The notes beneath the pieces were generated by a model. The model had not been told where the DNA came from and did not search any database. It saw nothing but the letters and a program-made list of their open reading frames with translations. 64,000 nucleotides of DNA from Pseudomonas sp. SCA2728.1_7 (lineage in GTDB: Bacteria > Pseudomonadota > Gammaproteobacteria > Pseudomonadales > Pseudomonadaceae): the NCBI RefSeq assembly GCF_018138145.1, contig NZ_CP073104.1:1364001-1428000 (forward strand). Reading direction: 5' to 3'. The position numbers and the translations under genes are program-made. Of the stretch, positions 1 through 7,894 are shown piece after piece (the first letter of the stretch is position 1; every line of letters starts with the position of its first letter).

Positions 1-545
1 AACTCCGATACTCGCAACTCTCGCACGACATTCAGAACACTGATCCAGGAATGAAGAATCAGTTGTCCGTGCCAGATGTCGGCTCGACTGATCGCGTTAA
101 GGCCCGAACTGATTTCAGGCGCGATAAACAGGTGATAAGCGTCCTTACGCTCTGTGTCGGTCAGAAACTCATGCCACTGACGGTGCAATTGGTCCTCACC
201 ACTCAATGGCGCGTTCCACTTGAACTCGACCAGCAGAATGCGCCGCTCGCCGGACGACCAACCGAGTTCAACAACCAGATCTGGCTCGACGCCACGGCGC
301 GGCCAAAAACGCATGCGGGCATGGCTGACAGGCGCATCCGGAAACGCGGGCTGAATAACGCGCCCCTCCCGTCTCAACAGGCCTTGCCAAAACAGTCCCA
401 CAGCAGGGGCCGGCAGATAATCCAGCGGACCCATGATCAGTGCAGTTATTTCATCCTCTTCGCACACACGTTTTTCACCGTGTTCGCGATGACCGAGATA
501 GCGCCTGTACAGATGACTTTTTCCATGATTAAAGGCATGTAGCAT
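1..545 (-). CDS. PD-(D/E)XK nuclease-like protein, 3' end cut by the window edge
   Basis: A reading frame on the minus strand is open from an ATG at 545 to the window edge, giving 181 residues with no stop. The translation begins MLHAFNHGKSHLYRRYLGHR and carries EPDLVVELGW followed by ILLVEFKW, which matches the E/D...PD...(D/E)xK core of the PD-(D/E)XK fold (beta strand with PD, then ExK). An AACGGA stretch lies just before the ATG. The arrangement suggests a nuclease-fold protein acting on nucleic acid, but no specific family was recognised and activity is inferred only from the fold motif. The opposite-strand frame over the same bases lacks any family signature. Confidence 0.6.
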   Translation of the reverse strand, partial: MLHAFNHGKSHLYRRYLGHREHGEKRVCEEDEITALIMGPLDYLPAPAVGLFWQGLLRREGRVIQPAFPDAPVSHARMRFWPRRGVEPDLVVELGWSSGERRILLVEFKWNAPLSGEDQLHRQWHEFLTDTERKDAYHLFIAPEISSGLNAISRADIWHGQLILHSWISVLNVVRELRVSE

Positions 546-647
546 TCCGTTGGCTTCGCTGTTCCTGATAAGAGCCGAATGATGGCCTTTCGCCCCACTT
601 TTTACCAGCGATCCACGATTCAGACTCGTCTGCATTACACGCCTGAG

Positions 648-1541
648 TCAGACAGGTACTCGCTCCGCCCGCACCACGCCGCGCTCTTCCAGCAAGCGCA
701 CAAACATGCTCAAACTGCGCGACACCGTGCCCCGTCGCCACACCAGCCAAGTGGTCAGGTAGCGAAAATCCGCCGTCAGCGGCCAGACACTCACGGTGGC
801 GCTGCCCGGCATGCTCTGCAGCATTTTTCGCGGCATCAGCGCCAGTCCGGCACCGGCGCTGACGCAGGCGAGCATGCCGTGGTAGGACTCCATTTCGAAG
901 ATCTTGCCCGGCACCGCCGCGTCGGTGCTGAACCATTTTTCGAAGTGATGACGATAGGAGCAGTTGGAGCGGAAGGCGTAGATATTCTCGCCATTCACAT
1001 CCGCTGCACGTTTTACGGGCGCGTGATTGAGCGGCGCGATAATGACCATCTCCTCTTCAAACGCCGGCACACCTTCCAGCGTCGGATGCAGCACCGGGCC
1101 GTCGACAAACGCTGCGGCCAGGCGCCCGGAGAGCACGCCGTCGATCATCGTGCCGGACGGCCCGGTGGACAGGTCGAGGTCGACTTTCGGGTGCAACTGG
1201 TTGTACGCCGCGAGCAATTCGGGAATGCGTACCGCGGCCGTACTTTCCAGCGAACCCAATGGAAACGCGCCCTGCGGTTCCTCCCCCGCCACCGTAGCCC
1301 GAGCCTCCTGCACCAGATCGAGAATCCGTCGCGCGTATTCAAGAAAACTCCACCCCGCCGGGGACAAACGCAAACGGCTTTTCTCGCGGATAAACAGATC
1401 AACGCCCAGGTCCTGCTCAAGTTGCTTGATCCGCGTGGTCAGGTTCGACGGCACGCGATGGATCTGCGCGGCGGCGGCGCTGATGCTGCCGTGTTCGGCA
1501 ACGGCTTTGAATATTTCCAGCTGCACCAGATCCACAGTCAT
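648..1541 (-). CDS. ptrR: LysR-family regulator, PtrR-like, divergent from sad
   Basis: A 297-residue LysR-type regulator. The start [20 protein letters not shown] is preferred because it puts the winged helix-turn-helix (residues about 4-63, with [17 protein letters not shown]) at the N-terminus; an in-frame start 19 codons upstream would add residues foreign to the family. The C-terminal part is a periplasmic-binding-like effector domain. It is divergent from sad, 97 bp away. The same pairing (PtrR/YneJ beside Sad/YneI) is known in E. coli, where PtrR governs putrescine and GABA use. By analogy it probably senses a related metabolite and controls sad; the ligand is inferred. Confidence 0.8.
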   Translation of the reverse strand: MTVDLVQLEIFKAVAEHGSISAAAAQIHRVPSNLTTRIKQLEQDLGVDLFIREKSRLRLSPAGWSFLEYARRILDLVQEARATVAGEEPQGAFPLGSLESTAAVRIPELLAAYNQLHPKVDLDLSTGPSGTMIDGVLSGRLAAAFVDGPVLHPTLEGVPAFEEEMVIIAPLNHAPVKRAADVNGENIYAFRSNCSYRHHFEKWFSTDAAVPGKIFEMESYHGMLACVSAGAGLALMPRKMLQSMPGSATVSVWPLTADFRYLTTWLVWRRGTVSRSLSMFVRLLEERGVVRAERVPV

Positions 1542-1638
1542 TCTCCAATCGTGAAAGAAACGATCTTTATTATTCAGTTTCCAGAAAACAAACACCACCC
1601 TACTCTAGGCTCATCCGACGAACCTGCAGGACGATGCC

Positions 1639-3030
1639 ATGAGCCAGATTTCCAGCCAGACCCACGCCATCTCGATCAACCCCGCCACGGGCGAGCAGAT
1701 CGGTCACTACGCATTTGAATCCGCCACTGCCCTCAACGCCGCGCTGACCCGCGCCGCCTACGGCTTCGGCAAATGGAAGCGCAAGCCGCTGCAGGATCGT
1801 TCGCGCTTGTTGAGCGCCCTCGCTGGCGCCTTGCGTGAAACCGCCGATGCCATGGCCACCATGATCACCCTGGAAATGGGCAAGCCGATCGCCCAGGCTC
1901 GCGGTGAAATCGAAAAATGCGCCAAGCTCTGCGAGTGGTACGCAGAGAATGGCCCGGCCATGCTCGACGCTGAACCGACCCAGGTTGAAGGCGGCAAGGC
2001 GCGCATCGAGTACCGTCCGCTCGGCCCGATTCTCGCGGTCATGCCGTGGAACTTCCCGATCTGGCAGGTATTGCGCGGTGCCGTGCCGGCGCTGATTGCC
2101 GGCAACACTTACGTGCTCAAGCACGCGCCGAATGTGATGGGCAGCGCCTACCTGCTGCGCGACGCCTTTACCCGCGCCGGTTTCGCCGATGGCGTGTTTG
2201 AAGTGATCAACGTCACCCCGGAAGGCGTTTCCACCGCCATCGCTGATCCGCGCATTGCCGCTGTAACGCTGACCGGCAGCGTACGTGCGGGTATGGCCAT
2301 CGGTGCTCAGGCCGGTGCCGCGTTGAAGAAATGCGTGCTGGAACTGGGCGGTTCCGATCCGTTTATCGTGCTCAACGACGCCGATCTGGATGAGGCGGTG
2401 CAAGCCGCCGTTATTGGTCGCTATCAGAACTCCGGTCAGGTTTGCGCCGCTGCGAAACGCCTGATCATCGAAGAAGGCGTGGTCGAAGAGTTCACCCGTA
2501 AATTCGTCGAGGCCACGCGTAAATTGAAGGTCGGAGATCCGCTGTCTGCCGAGACCTACATCGGCCCGATGGCACGCTTCGACCTGCGTGATGAGCTCGA
2601 CCAGCAAGTGCGCGACACTCTGGAAGAAGGCGCCACACTGTTGCTCGGCGGCGGCAAATCCGAAGGCCCGGGCAACTATTACGAGCCGACCGTACTGGCC
2701 AATGTCACCGACCGCATGACCTCGTTCAAACAGGAGCTGTTCGGCCCGGTCGCCTCGATCATCACCGCCCGCGATTGCGCGCATGCCGTGGCCCTGGCCA
2801 ACGACAGCGAGTTCGGTCTGACCGCAACCATTTACACCGCCAACGTCGCACTGGCCCAGCAACTGACCAGCGAACTGGACACCGGCGGCGTGTTCATCAA
2901 CGGCTACTCCGCCAGTGACCCGCGCGTGACCTTTGGTGGTGTGAAGAAGAGCGGCTTCGGCCGAGAGCTGTCGCATTTCGGCGTGCGCGAATTCTGCAAC
3001 GCCCAGACCGTGTGGCTGGATCGCAAATAA
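1639..3030 (+). CDS. sad: NAD(P)-dependent succinate semialdehyde dehydrogenase
   Basis: Aldehyde dehydrogenase of 463 residues, close in length and motif order to E. coli Sad (YneI). It oxidises succinate semialdehyde to succinate in the last step of GABA and putrescine breakdown, in the cytosol. Visible motifs: MPWNFPIWQV (cofactor site), TLTGSVRAG, the catalytic glutamate in LELGGSDPFIVL, the nucleophilic cysteine in NSGQVCAAAKR, and the C-terminal VKKSGFGRELSHFG signature. AGGA lies 8 nt before the ATG; another ATG at 1634 is out of frame. It is transcribed away from the ptrR-like regulator and followed by a REP, so it is probably monocistronic. Confidence 0.9.
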   Translation: MSQISSQTHAISINPATGEQIGHYAFESATALNAALTRAAYGFGKWKRKPLQDRSRLLSALAGALRETADAMATMITLEMGKPIAQARGEIEKCAKLCEWYAENGPAMLDAEPTQVEGGKARIEYRPLGPILAVMPWNFPIWQVLRGAVPALIAGNTYVLKHAPNVMGSAYLLRDAFTRAGFADGVFEVINVTPEGVSTAIADPRIAAVTLTGSVRAGMAIGAQAGAALKKCVLELGGSDPFIVLNDADLDEAVQAAVIGRYQNSGQVCAAAKRLIIEEGVVEEFTRKFVEATRKLKVGDPLSAETYIGPMARFDLRDELDQQVRDTLEEGATLLLGGGKSEGPGNYYEPTVLANVTDRMTSFKQELFGPVASIITARDCAHAVALANDSEFGLTATIYTANVALAQQLTSELDTGGVFINGYSASDPRVTFGGVKKSGFGRELSHFGVREFCNAQTVWLDRK

Positions 3031-3048
3031 TCCACACACTTGGAAAAC

Positions 3049-3132
3049 CTGTGGGAGCGAGCCTGCTCGCGAAGAGGCAATGTCAGTCAACACATCCGTT
3101 GCTGACTCACCGCTTTCGCGAGCAGGCTCGCT
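3049..3132. repeat. REP palindrome pair, interrupted by an IS
   Basis: Two inverted REP arms (GTGGGAGCGAGCCTGCTCGC at 3051 and GCGAGCAGGCTCGCT ending at 3132). The expected continuation CCCACAGGGAT is missing here and appears instead at 4308, on the far side of the IS110 element, so this REP was the insertion target. The repeat also marks the end of the sad transcription unit. Confidence 0.9.
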
Positions 3133-3140
3133 TGTATGGT

Positions 3141-3310
3141 AGGACTTGAAGGGAGGAGGAGGGACAAGGCTCGATTCTGACTGTTAGCGCAGTACAGACC
3201 GTGGGAGATTTCACCCTCCTCCTTTCACCCAAGCGCCGATAAAGAATGCATCTGGCCTAGACCGACGATAGGAACAAGCCTGCGCCTCTGGGTGAACCCT
3301 TCAAGTGTTC
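3141..3310 (+). ncRNA. Predicted IS110 bridge RNA with REP-matching guides
   Basis: Three nested inverted repeats are visible: an outer stem 3144-3153/3297-3306 (10 bp), stem 1 at 3155-3163/3214-3222 (9 bp) with a 50-nt loop, and stem 2 at 3224-3231/3289-3296 (8 bp) with a 57-nt loop. Loop 1 carries AGGCTCG (3167-3173), identical to the left target flank 3124-3130, and GTGGGAG (3201-3207), the complement of CTCCCAC at 4306-4312. Loop 2 carries AGAAT (3243-3247), identical to the IS right end 4301-4305, and ACAAG (3274-3278), the complement of CTTGT at the left junction 3131-3135. This matches the target-loop and donor-loop logic of bridge RNAs. The structure is paper-folded only. Confidence 0.75.
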
Positions 3311-3334
3311 AAACCTTAGCCCGGAGGATTTCTC

Positions 3335-4282
3335 ATGGCAATGCCCGTCGTTACTACTCAGTCGATCATCGGGGTTGATGTCGCCAAGGATGAACTGGTG
3401 ATTTATTGCACCGAATCAGATCAGCTCGAGACAATCTCTAACACCAAAGCAGCAATCAAAAAATGGCTCAAAACTGTAGCCAAGCCAGTGGCAATCGCCA
3501 TCGAAGCCACCAATATCTATCACCAGGAATTTGCTGATCTGGCGTATGCCGATGGTTGCGTGATCTATATGGTTGGCGGTTATGAGCTCAGCCATTACCG
3601 CAAAGGCGTGAACGTTCGCGCCAAAACTGATGCGCTGGATGCCCGATTACTGGCCCGTTATCTGACAAACGAAGGGGACCACTTACGCCCTTGGACACCG
3701 CCGTCGCCCTTGTATTGCCGGCTCATCAGTCTTTTCCGGCGCCGTGCGGCTCTGGTCCAGGCTCGTGTCAGCCTCAAGCAGAGCTGGGAGAATGAGCCAT
3801 TGCTCAAAACCGCTTTCAAAAATCAGATAAACGCCATGCAAAGACTGGAAATTCTGCTGGAGAAAACGATCCTGGCGCAGATAGACGAAGCCGGTTTAGG
3901 CGCTCAGCTCAAGCGTTGCATGAAGGTAGAAGGCATCGGTACGTTGACCGGCGCCCGCTTGCTCGCATCCTTTCAGCGTGGGGACTTCAGAAACGCCGAC
4001 GCTTTCATCGCTTTTCTAGGCCTGGATCTGCGCATATCGGACTCAGGCAAAAAGAAAGGCCGTCGCTGCCTGACCAAACGAGGCGACTCAGAGGCGCGTC
4101 GGCTGCTGCACAACGCTGCAATGGCAGCGAGCCGGACCTCGGCGTGGAAAGGGTTTTATGAGGCTTTAAGAGAGCGCGGATTGAGCACTACCCAAGCACT
4201 GGTCGCACTAGCCCGCAAGCTTGCCCGGGTGGTATTTGCTCTGTTGAAAAACCAGAGCGAATACTCACCTAAAGCCGTTTAG
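3335..4282 (+). CDS. IS110-family transposase (DEDD recombinase)
   Basis: Transposase of 315 residues. The N-terminal RuvC-like domain shows the four acidic positions of the DEDD family: D15 in IGVDVAKDE, E57 in AIEATN, and D99 and D102 in KTDALDARL. After a helical linker the C-terminal Transposase_20 domain has VEGIGTLTGARLLAS and FLGLDLRISDSGKKKGR; Ser235 or Ser237 is the likely nucleophile by analogy with IS621. GGAGG lies 8 nt before the ATG. It would form a complex with the predicted RNA encoded immediately upstream and recombine the circular IS into REP sequences. Length is normal for the family and no frameshift is seen. Confidence 0.95.
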   Translation: MAMPVVTTQSIIGVDVAKDELVIYCTESDQLETISNTKAAIKKWLKTVAKPVAIAIEATNIYHQEFADLAYADGCVIYMVGGYELSHYRKGVNVRAKTDALDARLLARYLTNEGDHLRPWTPPSPLYCRLISLFRRRAALVQARVSLKQSWENEPLLKTAFKNQINAMQRLEILLEKTILAQIDEAGLGAQLKRCMKVEGIGTLTGARLLASFQRGDFRNADAFIAFLGLDLRISDSGKKKGRRCLTKRGDSEARRLLHNAAMAASRTSAWKGFYEALRERGLSTTQALVALARKLARVVFALLKNQSEYSPKAV

Positions 4283-4305
4283 GGGCTAGGCATGAACCAT
4301 AGAAT

Positions 4306-4322
4306 CTCCCACAGGGATTCGC
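4306..4322. repeat. Right-hand remnant of the split REP
   Basis: CTCCCACAGGGATTCGC continues the REP arm broken at 3132. Joining 3132 to 4308 restores the usual GCAGGCTCGCTCCCACAGGG sequence seen elsewhere in the window. Confidence 0.85.
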
Positions 4323-4361
4323 GGACAGATTGAAAATAGGTGGCTCGCCCCCGCAGTGGGT

Positions 4362-5906
4362 TTATGCGGCAGCCTGTTGTGGTGCTGCGACGCTGCGATC
4401 CTTGCTCAACAACCCCAGCACCACCGCCGCCGACACCAGCGTGATCACCGTCAGGATGTGCAGCAGATACTGAAACGCCGCAGCGTACCCTTCTACCAGA
4501 CGTCCGTTGGCCAGCCCCGGAACGGTGTTGATCGCATGCGCCATATCGCCGGTGGTCACCCGGTGCGCGGTCTCGGCAATCAACGAGGCCTCGGCGCTAC
4601 CCACCACCACATGCACGGCACTCGACAGATCGGCGTGCAGCAATGACGCCAGCACCGCCGCGACAATCGCCAAGGCAATCCCCTCACCCGCCACTCGCAC
4701 AGTGCTGAAGATGCCCGCCGCCATGCCTGCGCGCTCTTTCGGCACGACACTGACCGACAAACCATCCATCAGCCCCCACGGCAAACCGGCGCCAATACCG
4801 ATCAGCAACATCGGCACCACCAGCGCAAATTTCGCGTCACCGACGTTGAACAAACTCAGCCAATGCAGGCCCACAGCGGCAATCAGGAAACCGGCACCGG
4901 ACAAGATGCCGGGGGAAACGAAGCGCGCCAGCGACGCGGCCAGCATCGGCACCACCAGCATCGGCGCCGACAAGGCCAGCAACAGCAGACCGGCATCGAT
5001 CTCGCTCAAGCCCTCAACGCCGATGAAGCGCAGCGGCAACATCACCACCAGCACGATGTAGCAGAAACAAGTGCCGATCGGCAGCATCTGCACGCCAATG
5101 AATCGCGGATAACGGAACAGGGTCAGATCGAGCATCGGCCGCTCGACACGCATTTCGACGATCACGAAAGCTGCCAGCAACACGGCCGAAGCGCCCAGCA
5201 AACCGATCACCTGCGGACTGTCCCAACCACTGTCCGGTGCCTGGATCAGGCCAAACGTGAACAGCGCCAGCATTGCGCTGAACAGCAGCGTGCCCGGCCA
5301 GTCCAGCCCTTTGGCATGCGGGTCGCGGGTTTCGCGCATGCGCGGCACCCCGAAAACCAACGCGATGATTCCAATCAACGCGGTGAAGACAAAAATTGTC
5401 CGCCAGTTGAAGACTTCTATCAGCGCCCCGGCTACCAGAGGCCCGAATGCCAGACCGATGCCGAACGTCGTGCCAAGCACGCTGTACGCGCGGGTCCGGG
5501 CATGCCCCTCGAACTCTTGCGCCAGTGCCGCCGAACCGCTGGCCAGCGCCGCTGCCCCCGCCACACCTTGAACGGCGCGCAATACATCCAGCCAGAACAC
5601 CGAAGGCGCCAGGCTCTGCGCGATCGAGGCGGCGGTAAACAGCAACATGCCGTAGGTGAACAGGCGTTTGCGTCCGTACACGTCAGCCAATGCGCCGGCG
5701 GCCATCAGCAAACTGCCGAACGACAACATGAACGCATTGGTGATCCAGGTCAGCGCCACCGGACTGCCGCCCAAGTCACGGCCGATGGCCGGTGTCGCTA
5801 CCGCGCCGCCAGTAAAACTTAACGGCAAGACCAGTGCCGAGAGGCAAACGGCCGCGAGTATGAGCAACTTGTTGCGCGTTCCGTGCGGCTGAGTCAAAGA
5901 AATCAT
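4362..5906 (-). CDS. MFS drug:proton antiporter, DHA2 family
   Basis: A 514-residue inner-membrane protein with about 14 hydrophobic segments, the number typical of DHA2 (EmrB/QacA-like) exporters. The loop 2-3 motif A is visible as GALADVYGRKRLF, and motif C as VLGTTFGIGLAFGPLVAG. The ATG at 5906 was chosen over in-frame ATGs at 5915 and 5930 because AAGGA lies 8 nt upstream of it. It is probably a multidrug or metabolite efflux pump energised by protons. It lies downstream of the dehydrogenase gene on the same strand, but a terminator and a 15-bp palindrome in the gap suggest its own control. The substrate cannot be read from sequence. Confidence 0.88.
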   Translation of the reverse strand: MISLTQPHGTRNKLLILAAVCLSALVLPLSFTGGAVATPAIGRDLGGSPVALTWITNAFMLSFGSLLMAAGALADVYGRKRLFTYGMLLFTAASIAQSLAPSVFWLDVLRAVQGVAGAAALASGSAALAQEFEGHARTRAYSVLGTTFGIGLAFGPLVAGALIEVFNWRTIFVFTALIGIIALVFGVPRMRETRDPHAKGLDWPGTLLFSAMLALFTFGLIQAPDSGWDSPQVIGLLGASAVLLAAFVIVEMRVERPMLDLTLFRYPRFIGVQMLPIGTCFCYIVLVVMLPLRFIGVEGLSEIDAGLLLLALSAPMLVVPMLAASLARFVSPGILSGAGFLIAAVGLHWLSLFNVGDAKFALVVPMLLIGIGAGLPWGLMDGLSVSVVPKERAGMAAGIFSTVRVAGEGIALAIVAAVLASLLHADLSSAVHVVVGSAEASLIAETAHRVTTGDMAHAINTVPGLANGRLVEGYAAAFQYLLHILTVITLVSAAVVLGLLSKDRSVAAPQQAAA

Positions 5907-5933
5907 TCGTTCCATCCTTTGAGAAATCACAAA

Positions 5934-5948
5934 GCTGCGTCACGCAGC
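5934..5948. promoter_or_regulatory. Palindrome GCTGCGT-C-ACGCAGC in the leader of the efflux gene
   Basis: A perfect 7-1-7 inverted repeat lies 27 bp upstream of the DHA2 transporter start. Its size and place fit an operator for a dimeric repressor or a small RNA hairpin. No repressor of its own is adjacent, so the partner is unknown. Confidence 0.4.
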
Positions 5949-5993
5949 GAATAAGGCGCGAAATACACAGAAAAATCCACCGCAGTTTGCGCA

Positions 5994-6026
5994 CGAAAAA
6001 GATGAGAGCGAGCAACCTCGCTCTCA
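5994..6026 (-). terminator. Intrinsic terminator after the SDR gene
   Basis: TGAGAGCGAG (6003-6012) pairs with CTCGCTCTCA (6017-6026) around a 4-nt loop, and on the minus strand the stem is followed by ATCTTTTTC. It lies 13 bp past the dehydrogenase stop and should separate it from the downstream efflux gene. Confidence 0.8.
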
Positions 6027-6038
6027 CAGCTCAGGCGT

Positions 6039-6869
6039 TCAGTTGGCGAAGTCGGTGGACAGCGCCAGCTCATTCCAATCGGCCAACTCCTGCGCCACCA
6101 ACCGATTCTTCGCGTCGATCCGCGCCACCGTGTCACTGCCCAATGCCAGTCGCAGCGGCGGGTTCGGCGCATTGACCAGCGTCAGCATCGCCTCGGCGAA
6201 CTTCTGCGGATCACCCGGTTGCGCATGGTTGGCCGCCTCGGCGAATGCACGCATCTTGCCAACGGTTTCGTCATAGTCCGCCAGTTCAAGCCGGGTTTTG
6301 ATCAGCGACTGTTCATCAAGGAAATCGGTGCGGAAGAAGCCCGGCTCGACCACCGTGGCTTGAATGCCCAGCGGCGCCAGTTCCTGATGCAATGCCTCGG
6401 TAATGCCCTCGACGGCGAACTTGGTCGAGCCGTAAACACCCCAGCCCATATAAGCCTGGTAGCCGCCGATCGACGAGATGTTGATCACCCGGCCACTGCG
6501 TTGAGCACGCATGTGTGGCAGCACGGCGCGGGTGACGTTGAGCAGGCCGAACACGTTGGTGGCGAACAGGCGCTCGGTCTCGCTGGCACTGGTTTCTTCC
6601 ACCGCGCCGAGTACGCCAAACCCGGCGTTGTTGATCAGCACATCGATACGGCCAAAACGCTTGATGCCTTCGGCAACCGCTTGGTGCGCTTCGTCTTCAC
6701 GGGTGACGTCGAGACGCACCGCCAGCAGGTTCGGTTGCTCGCCGAGACGATCGGTGATGTCTTGCGGGTTGCGCGCGGTAGCGATCACCGCGTCACCGGC
6801 ACGCAAGGCGCGTTCTGCGATGAGGGTGCCAAAACCACGGGAAGCGCCAGTAATAAACCAGGTACGCAT
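6039..6869 (-). CDS. Short-chain dehydrogenase/reductase
   Basis: A 276-residue classical SDR oxidoreductase. The N-terminal NAD(P) site TGASRGFG (about residues 8-15), NNAGFGV, the catalytic serine in INISSIGG and the YxxxK pair in YGSTKFAVEG are all visible. The start MRTWFITGASRG has GGAGGAG a few bases upstream; an upstream in-frame ATG (7010) would add 47 residues and overlap the divergent LysR gene. The FF/FRTDF loop after PG is typical of SDRs acting on small ketones or aldehydes, but the substrate is unknown. The divergent LysR gene 131 bp away is the obvious candidate regulator. Confidence 0.9.
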   Translation of the reverse strand: MRTWFITGASRGFGTLIAERALRAGDAVIATARNPQDITDRLGEQPNLLAVRLDVTREDEAHQAVAEGIKRFGRIDVLINNAGFGVLGAVEETSASETERLFATNVFGLLNVTRAVLPHMRAQRSGRVINISSIGGYQAYMGWGVYGSTKFAVEGITEALHQELAPLGIQATVVEPGFFRTDFLDEQSLIKTRLELADYDETVGKMRAFAEAANHAQPGDPQKFAEAMLTLVNAPNPPLRLALGSDTVARIDAKNRLVAQELADWNELALSTDFAN

Positions 6870-7000
6870 TTCAACTCCTCCTGTCTGCGACCTTTGGCGA
6901 GGGTGCCAGGTCTTCTTGATGAGTTGATGCGACTTTAAGGCCGTGCTACTGATGTGATAATCCCAACAATTTTGCATGACTTTGTGAAAGGTATTCACAG

Positions 7001-7891
7001 ATGAAATCACCTTCGGCAGCCGATCTGTCGGTCTTTCTGTACACCGCGCAGCACTTGAACTTCAGCAAAGCGGCCATCGAACTCGGCCTCACGCCCTCGG
7101 CCCTGAGCCATTCGGTCAAAGCGCTGGAAAACCGTCTAGGCGTACGCCTGTTCAATCGCACCACCCGCAGCGTGGCATTGACCGAGGCTGGCGAACGCCT
7201 GTACGCGCGATTGAAACCGGCGTTTCGCGACATCGACGATGCGCTGGAAGATCTCAACCATTTCCGCGATAAACCCTCGGGCAACTTGCGCATCACCTCG
7301 GGGCGGCAAGCCTGCGAACTGGTGTTGCTGCCGATTGCCAGTGAGTTTTTGCAGCTGTACCCGGACATTCGTCTGGAAGTGGTCGAGAGCGATGCGCTGC
7401 TGGACATCGTCGCCAACGGCTTCGATGCCGGTGTGCGCTTCGGCGATCGCCTGGAGGCCGACATGGTGTCGCTGCCGATCGGTCCGACAATGCGTTCGGT
7501 GGTGGTCGGTTCACCGGCATTTTTCGAGCGCCACGCGGCACCGCAAAAGCCCGAGGACCTGCACGGACTGCCGTGCATCCGCCACCGTTACCCCAGCGGT
7601 TCGATGTATCGCTGGGAGCTCGAGCGCGGCGGCATCGCCCAGGAAATCGAAGTCAATGGCCCGCTGACTCTTGGCGATGTCAGCCTGATGATCGGGCCCG
7701 CGCTGCAAGGGCTGGGCCTGGCCTATGTGTTCGAAGACATGGTCAGCGAACACCTCGCCAGCGGGCGCCTTGTGCAAGTGCTGGCTGACTGGTGCCCGTA
7801 CTATCCGGGTCTGCACTTGTACTACCCGAGCCGGCGTCATGTGCCGGCAGCGCTGAAGGCGTTTATCGACTTCGTGCGCAACCGGCACTAG
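7001..7891 (+). CDS. LysR-family transcriptional regulator
   Basis: LysR-type regulator of 296 residues with an N-terminal winged helix-turn-helix (residues about 8-66, including FSKAAIELGLTPSALSHSVKALE) and a C-terminal substrate-binding-like domain of the CrgA/DsdC-like type. It reads away from the SDR gene, the classic arrangement for a regulator controlling its divergent neighbour, and possibly the efflux pump beyond. Its stop is only 3 bp from the stop of the convergent DUF1624 gene, leaving no room for a separate terminator. The inducer is unknown. Confidence 0.9.
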   Translation: MKSPSAADLSVFLYTAQHLNFSKAAIELGLTPSALSHSVKALENRLGVRLFNRTTRSVALTEAGERLYARLKPAFRDIDDALEDLNHFRDKPSGNLRITSGRQACELVLLPIASEFLQLYPDIRLEVVESDALLDIVANGFDAGVRFGDRLEADMVSLPIGPTMRSVVVGSPAFFERHAAPQKPEDLHGLPCIRHRYPSGSMYRWELERGGIAQEIEVNGPLTLGDVSLMIGPALQGLGLAYVFEDMVSEHLASGRLVQVLADWCPYYPGLHLYYPSRRHVPAALKAFIDFVRNRH

Positions 7892-7894
7892 CGC

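Larger units (their letters stand above)
3133..4305 (+). mobile_element. IS110-family insertion sequence inside a REP
   Basis: The ends are set by rejoining the REP: left flank ...GGCTCG-CT at 3131-3132 and right flank CT-CCCACAGGG from 4306. The dinucleotide CT is therefore the core and is present at both ends. The element is about 1.17 kb, with a short subterminal inverted repeat (TATGGT 3135-3140, ACCATA 4296-4301), no target duplication beyond the core, a long left non-coding end of about 200 nt and a right end of only 23 nt. This is the layout of IS110 elements with the bridge RNA upstream of the transposase gene. REP targeting is known for IS621 in E. coli and for Pseudomonas ISPpu-type elements. 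The transposase gene is intact. Confidence 0.9.

Noticed and set aside
51..542. Open frame of 163 codons on the plus strand
   Set aside because: It lies opposite a better minus-strand frame with PD-(D/E)XK-like motifs and has no family signature or ribosome site.
579..1718. Long plus-strand frame across the ptrR-like gene
   Set aside because: Antisense shadow of a clear LysR gene; composition His/Arg/Gln-rich as typical of shadows.
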